Shown here piece by piece: positions 62,099 through 64,000 of a DNA stretch of 64,000 bases. Made by a program: the position numbers and the translations under genes. Every line of letters begins with the position of its first letter. Position 1 is the first letter of the stretch. A model generated the notes under the pieces. The model ran no database searches, had not been told where the DNA came from, and saw only the letters and a list, made by a program, of their open reading frames with translations. The stretch comes from Roseisolibacter agri (GTDB lineage: Bacteria; Gemmatimonadota; Gemmatimonadetes; Gemmatimonadales; Gemmatimonadaceae): assembly GCF_030159095.1 (NCBI RefSeq), contig NZ_BRXS01000003.1:372001-436000 (forward strand). Reading direction: 5' to 3'.

Positions 62099-64000
62099 CT
62101 AGTCGCCGCGTCGCGGAACCGGCCGCTGATTCGCCTTCGGGTCGAACGGCACTGGATACCCGAACTGCCACTGGGAGTTCTCCCGGTCCTTCATCGGCGT
62201 CGCCACCATGTTCCGCAGCATCGGGAAGAGCTCGCGCTGCGTGGGCGTGACCACCGAGTCCGCGATCTCCGGCTGCCGCCAGAACGCCTTCCAGTAGGCC
62301 TTCTCCACCTTCGCGACGCTGTCCAGCTCCACCTTGCCCGGCTCTCCCTCCGGCCGGCTCGCGAGGAACTGCCCCAGCGCGACGTACATCCCGCGCACCT
62401 CGGCCGAGAAGGCGGAGTCGTTGCGCTGCAGCGCCGCGACCTGCGCGCGCGACAGGAAGAGCGAGTCGCTCTCCGCCAGCAGCGCGCGGTGGATGTTGGA
62501 CGTGCGCGAGAGGTAGAACGCCGCCAGCGAGTCGGCCGAGCGGCGCTGCCACCCGCCGCCGGGCACGCGCACCGGCTCCAGCGCGCGGCGCAGCTGCTGC
62601 ACCGGGTAGTCCACCGCGAGGTTGACCGAGAAGTCGATGCTGAGGCGGAACGGCTCGCGCAGCAGCGTGCGCGCGCCGCGCGTGTCGCCGAAGCGCGGGT
62701 TCACGTCGTAGCGGAAGCGCGGACCGCCCGGCGCCGACGCGTCGAAGCCGCGCGGCACCAGCAGCACCGCGTCCGGCGTCGCCGTCGAGCCCCAGCCGCG
62801 CAGCGACGCGTCGTCGTGCAGCAGCTGGTCGATCCCGCCGAGGACGTTCTGCAGGTAGACGTTCGTCGTCAGGCGGCTCGCCCAGCGGCGCGGGATGGGC
62901 GGACGCCACTGCATGTTGAGCGTCTGCGTCCACGGGCCGCGGCAGCCATTGCGCGCCGCCATGCGCCCCGCGTACGCGGTGAGGCACTCGCGCGCGCCCG
63001 GCGCGCCGCCCACGAGCAGCGCCTGCAGCTGCTCCGCGAGCTGCGCGTCCACGTTCGCCACCGCCGGCACGAACGCGCGGTCGCCACTGCGGCCGTCGCC
63101 GTTCACGTCGCCCTGCACCACCGGCGTGTACGGGAGCCCGGACTGCGCGCGCGCGAACAGCGTCACCGTGCCGGTCTTCCGCGTGCTGAAGCCGCCCGTC
63201 ACGACGAGCTGGTGCCGCGCGTCGTTCGGCCCGGCCGCCCACTCGCGCACCGACGGATCGCCGAACGCCGCGCCGTCGAAGCCGCGGTACTGCCGCTTCG
63301 TGCCCTGCAGCGTGTACGCGACCGAGCTGAAGATCGAGGCGCGCGAGCGGAACTTGAACACGTCCGGCGACACCTGGAACGTCAGCTGCCCGCCGTAGCC
63401 GCGCAGGTCGCTCGTGCGCACGCCCACGCGCCCGAACTGCGGCGCGCGACGCGCCTCGCTCGCGGACACCGCGCCGCTCCCCGCGTCGATCGCCGCCGGC
63501 GTCACGAACACCGGGCGGTTGCCCTCGCCGGCGAGCGCGAAGCGCTGCGTGCCCGCGAAGTTCGCGTCCACCACGCCGGGCTGCGACAGGTCGTACGAGC
63601 CGAGCGCGCTCACGCGCAGCAGCAGCCGCTGCCAGCTCGTGTTCCAGTCGAGCGACGCGCGCCAGCTGCGCGGCACGTCGTAGTCCCGATCGATGAGCGT
63701 CACGCTCGGCGCGCGCTCGGCGAGGATGCCGCCGCCGCCCGCGCACTGCGTGGGGATCGTGCTCGCGTCGCTCGCGAACAGCGACCAGTCGGCCGCCGGC
63801 ACCGCGGCGCCCACGCACGACAGCAGCGACGTGCTCCCGGGCAGCCCGGTGCTCGCCGTCGCGTCGGCGAGGAGGCCGGGGCGCAGCAGGTCGCGGAACT
63901 CGCCGATGCCGCCGCGGATCACGCCCGCCGTCGTGCGGTAGAAGCGGCCGACCGGGTTCTGGTTGGTGCCGGAGCCGTTCTCGCGGTCGCGGTTGTAGGT
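62099..64000 (-). CDS. Oar-like TonB-dependent receptor, 5' end cut by window
   Basis: The last 633 residues of a second Oar-type receptor; the frame is open to the window edge, so the N-terminal signal, Ig domain and plug are outside. Barrel segments match the paralogue at 46196-50074: VIRGGIGEFR, the two-Cys loop (LLSCVGAAVP to TIPTQC), RSWRASLDW, PYTPVVQGDVNGDGRSGDRAF, and a NGCRGPWTQTLNMQ stretch. After the barrel there is again a helical tail of about 130 residues with FLSRAQVAALQ and VVTPTQRELFP (LTxxQ-like). It probably imports or exports a large substrate across the outer membrane. Confidence 0.88.
   Translation of the reverse strand, partial: TYNRDRENGSGTNQNPVGRFYRTTAGVIRGGIGEFRDLLRPGLLADATASTGLPGSTSLLSCVGAAVPAADWSLFASDASTIPTQCAGGGGILAERAPSVTLIDRDYDVPRSWRASLDWNTSWQRLLLRVSALGSYDLSQPGVVDANFAGTQRFALAGEGNRPVFVTPAAIDAGSGAVSASEARRAPQFGRVGVRTSDLRGYGGQLTFQVSPDVFKFRSRASIFSSVAYTLQGTKRQYRGFDGAAFGDPSVREWAAGPNDARHQLVVTGGFSTRKTGTVTLFARAQSGLPYTPVVQGDVNGDGRSGDRAFVPAVANVDAQLAEQLQALLVGGAPGARECLTAYAGRMAARNGCRGPWTQTLNMQWRPPIPRRWASRLTTNVYLQNVLGGIDQLLHDDASLRGWGSTATPDAVLLVPRGFDASAPGGPRFRYDVNPRFGDTRGARTLLREPFRLSIDFSVNLAVDYPVQQLRRALEPVRVPGGGWQRRSADSLAAFYLSRTSNIHRALLAESDSLFLSRAQVAALQRNDSAFSAEVRGMYVALGQFLASRPEGEPGKVELDSVAKVEKAYWKAFWRQPEIADSVVTPTQRELFPMLRNMVATPMKDRENSQWQFGYPVPFDPKANQRPVPRRGD

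Overview
The window looks like chromosomal DNA of a high-GC Gram-negative bacterium, most likely a member of the Gemmatimonadota (Gemmatirosa/Gemmatimonas-like). This is inferred from content: Oar-type TonB receptors, a PadR regulator coupled to an ADOP-type permease, a large BNR/sortilin-like secreted protein, many lipoproteins with lipoboxes, extreme third-position GC and frequent GTG starts. I saw no transposase, integrase, phage gene, tRNA, rRNA or CRISPR array. About 51 genes are supported.

Layout. 0.2-2.5 kb: type III glutamine synthetase. 2.8-7.9 kb: three consecutive secreted Ig-like-repeat lipoproteins, each followed by or near a strong hairpin. 8.2-17.7 kb: DUF4198 protein, degenerate peptidase-like lipoprotein, BNR protein, GH18 lipoprotein, LspA, secreted amidohydrolase. 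17.7-26 kb: type I glutamine synthetase, CBS-pair protein, zinc-ribbon protein overlapping mqnD (futalosine menaquinone pathway), and a histidine kinase overlapping an HD-GYP response regulator. 26-42 kb: lipoproteins, MFS transporter, GNAT/lipoprotein/amidase operon, Rieske-FAD oxidoreductase, CsgG-like protein, PadR-ADOP pair. 42-50 kb: HEGMH protein, Ser/Thr kinase with a repeat-rich exported half, large Oar receptor. 51-61 kb: two radical-SAM genes linked by family to DNA repair, one next to a DUF4130-DUF72 fusion; an ArsR-OYE-DsbA-SDR cluster; HTH-peptidase E facing a VOC protein. 61-64 kb: barrel-like protein and a second Oar receptor cut by the window end.

The most unusual structure is non-coding. 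Fourteen long imperfect inverted repeats (about 125-195 nt) occupy intergenic gaps and fall into three sequence families (A, six copies; B, four; C, four), with smaller related palindromes. Family A arms are built from a 15-nt tandem unit. Families B and C have different cores but share outer modules, so the set is a mosaic. Seven lie between convergent genes, six between codirectional genes and one between divergent genes, so they are not simply terminators. One overlaps the end of a coding sequence and supplies its last codons and stop. A related palindrome is translated as the linker between the two domains of the DUF4130-DUF72 protein.

How the genes may work together: two glutamine synthetase types suggest layered nitrogen assimilation; the kinase/HD-GYP pair probably turns signals into c-di-GMP breakdown; the ArsR cluster looks like an electrophile or redox response with a shared operator motif; the many secreted lipoproteins, GH18 enzyme and Oar receptors suit a life of polymer and peptide scavenging.
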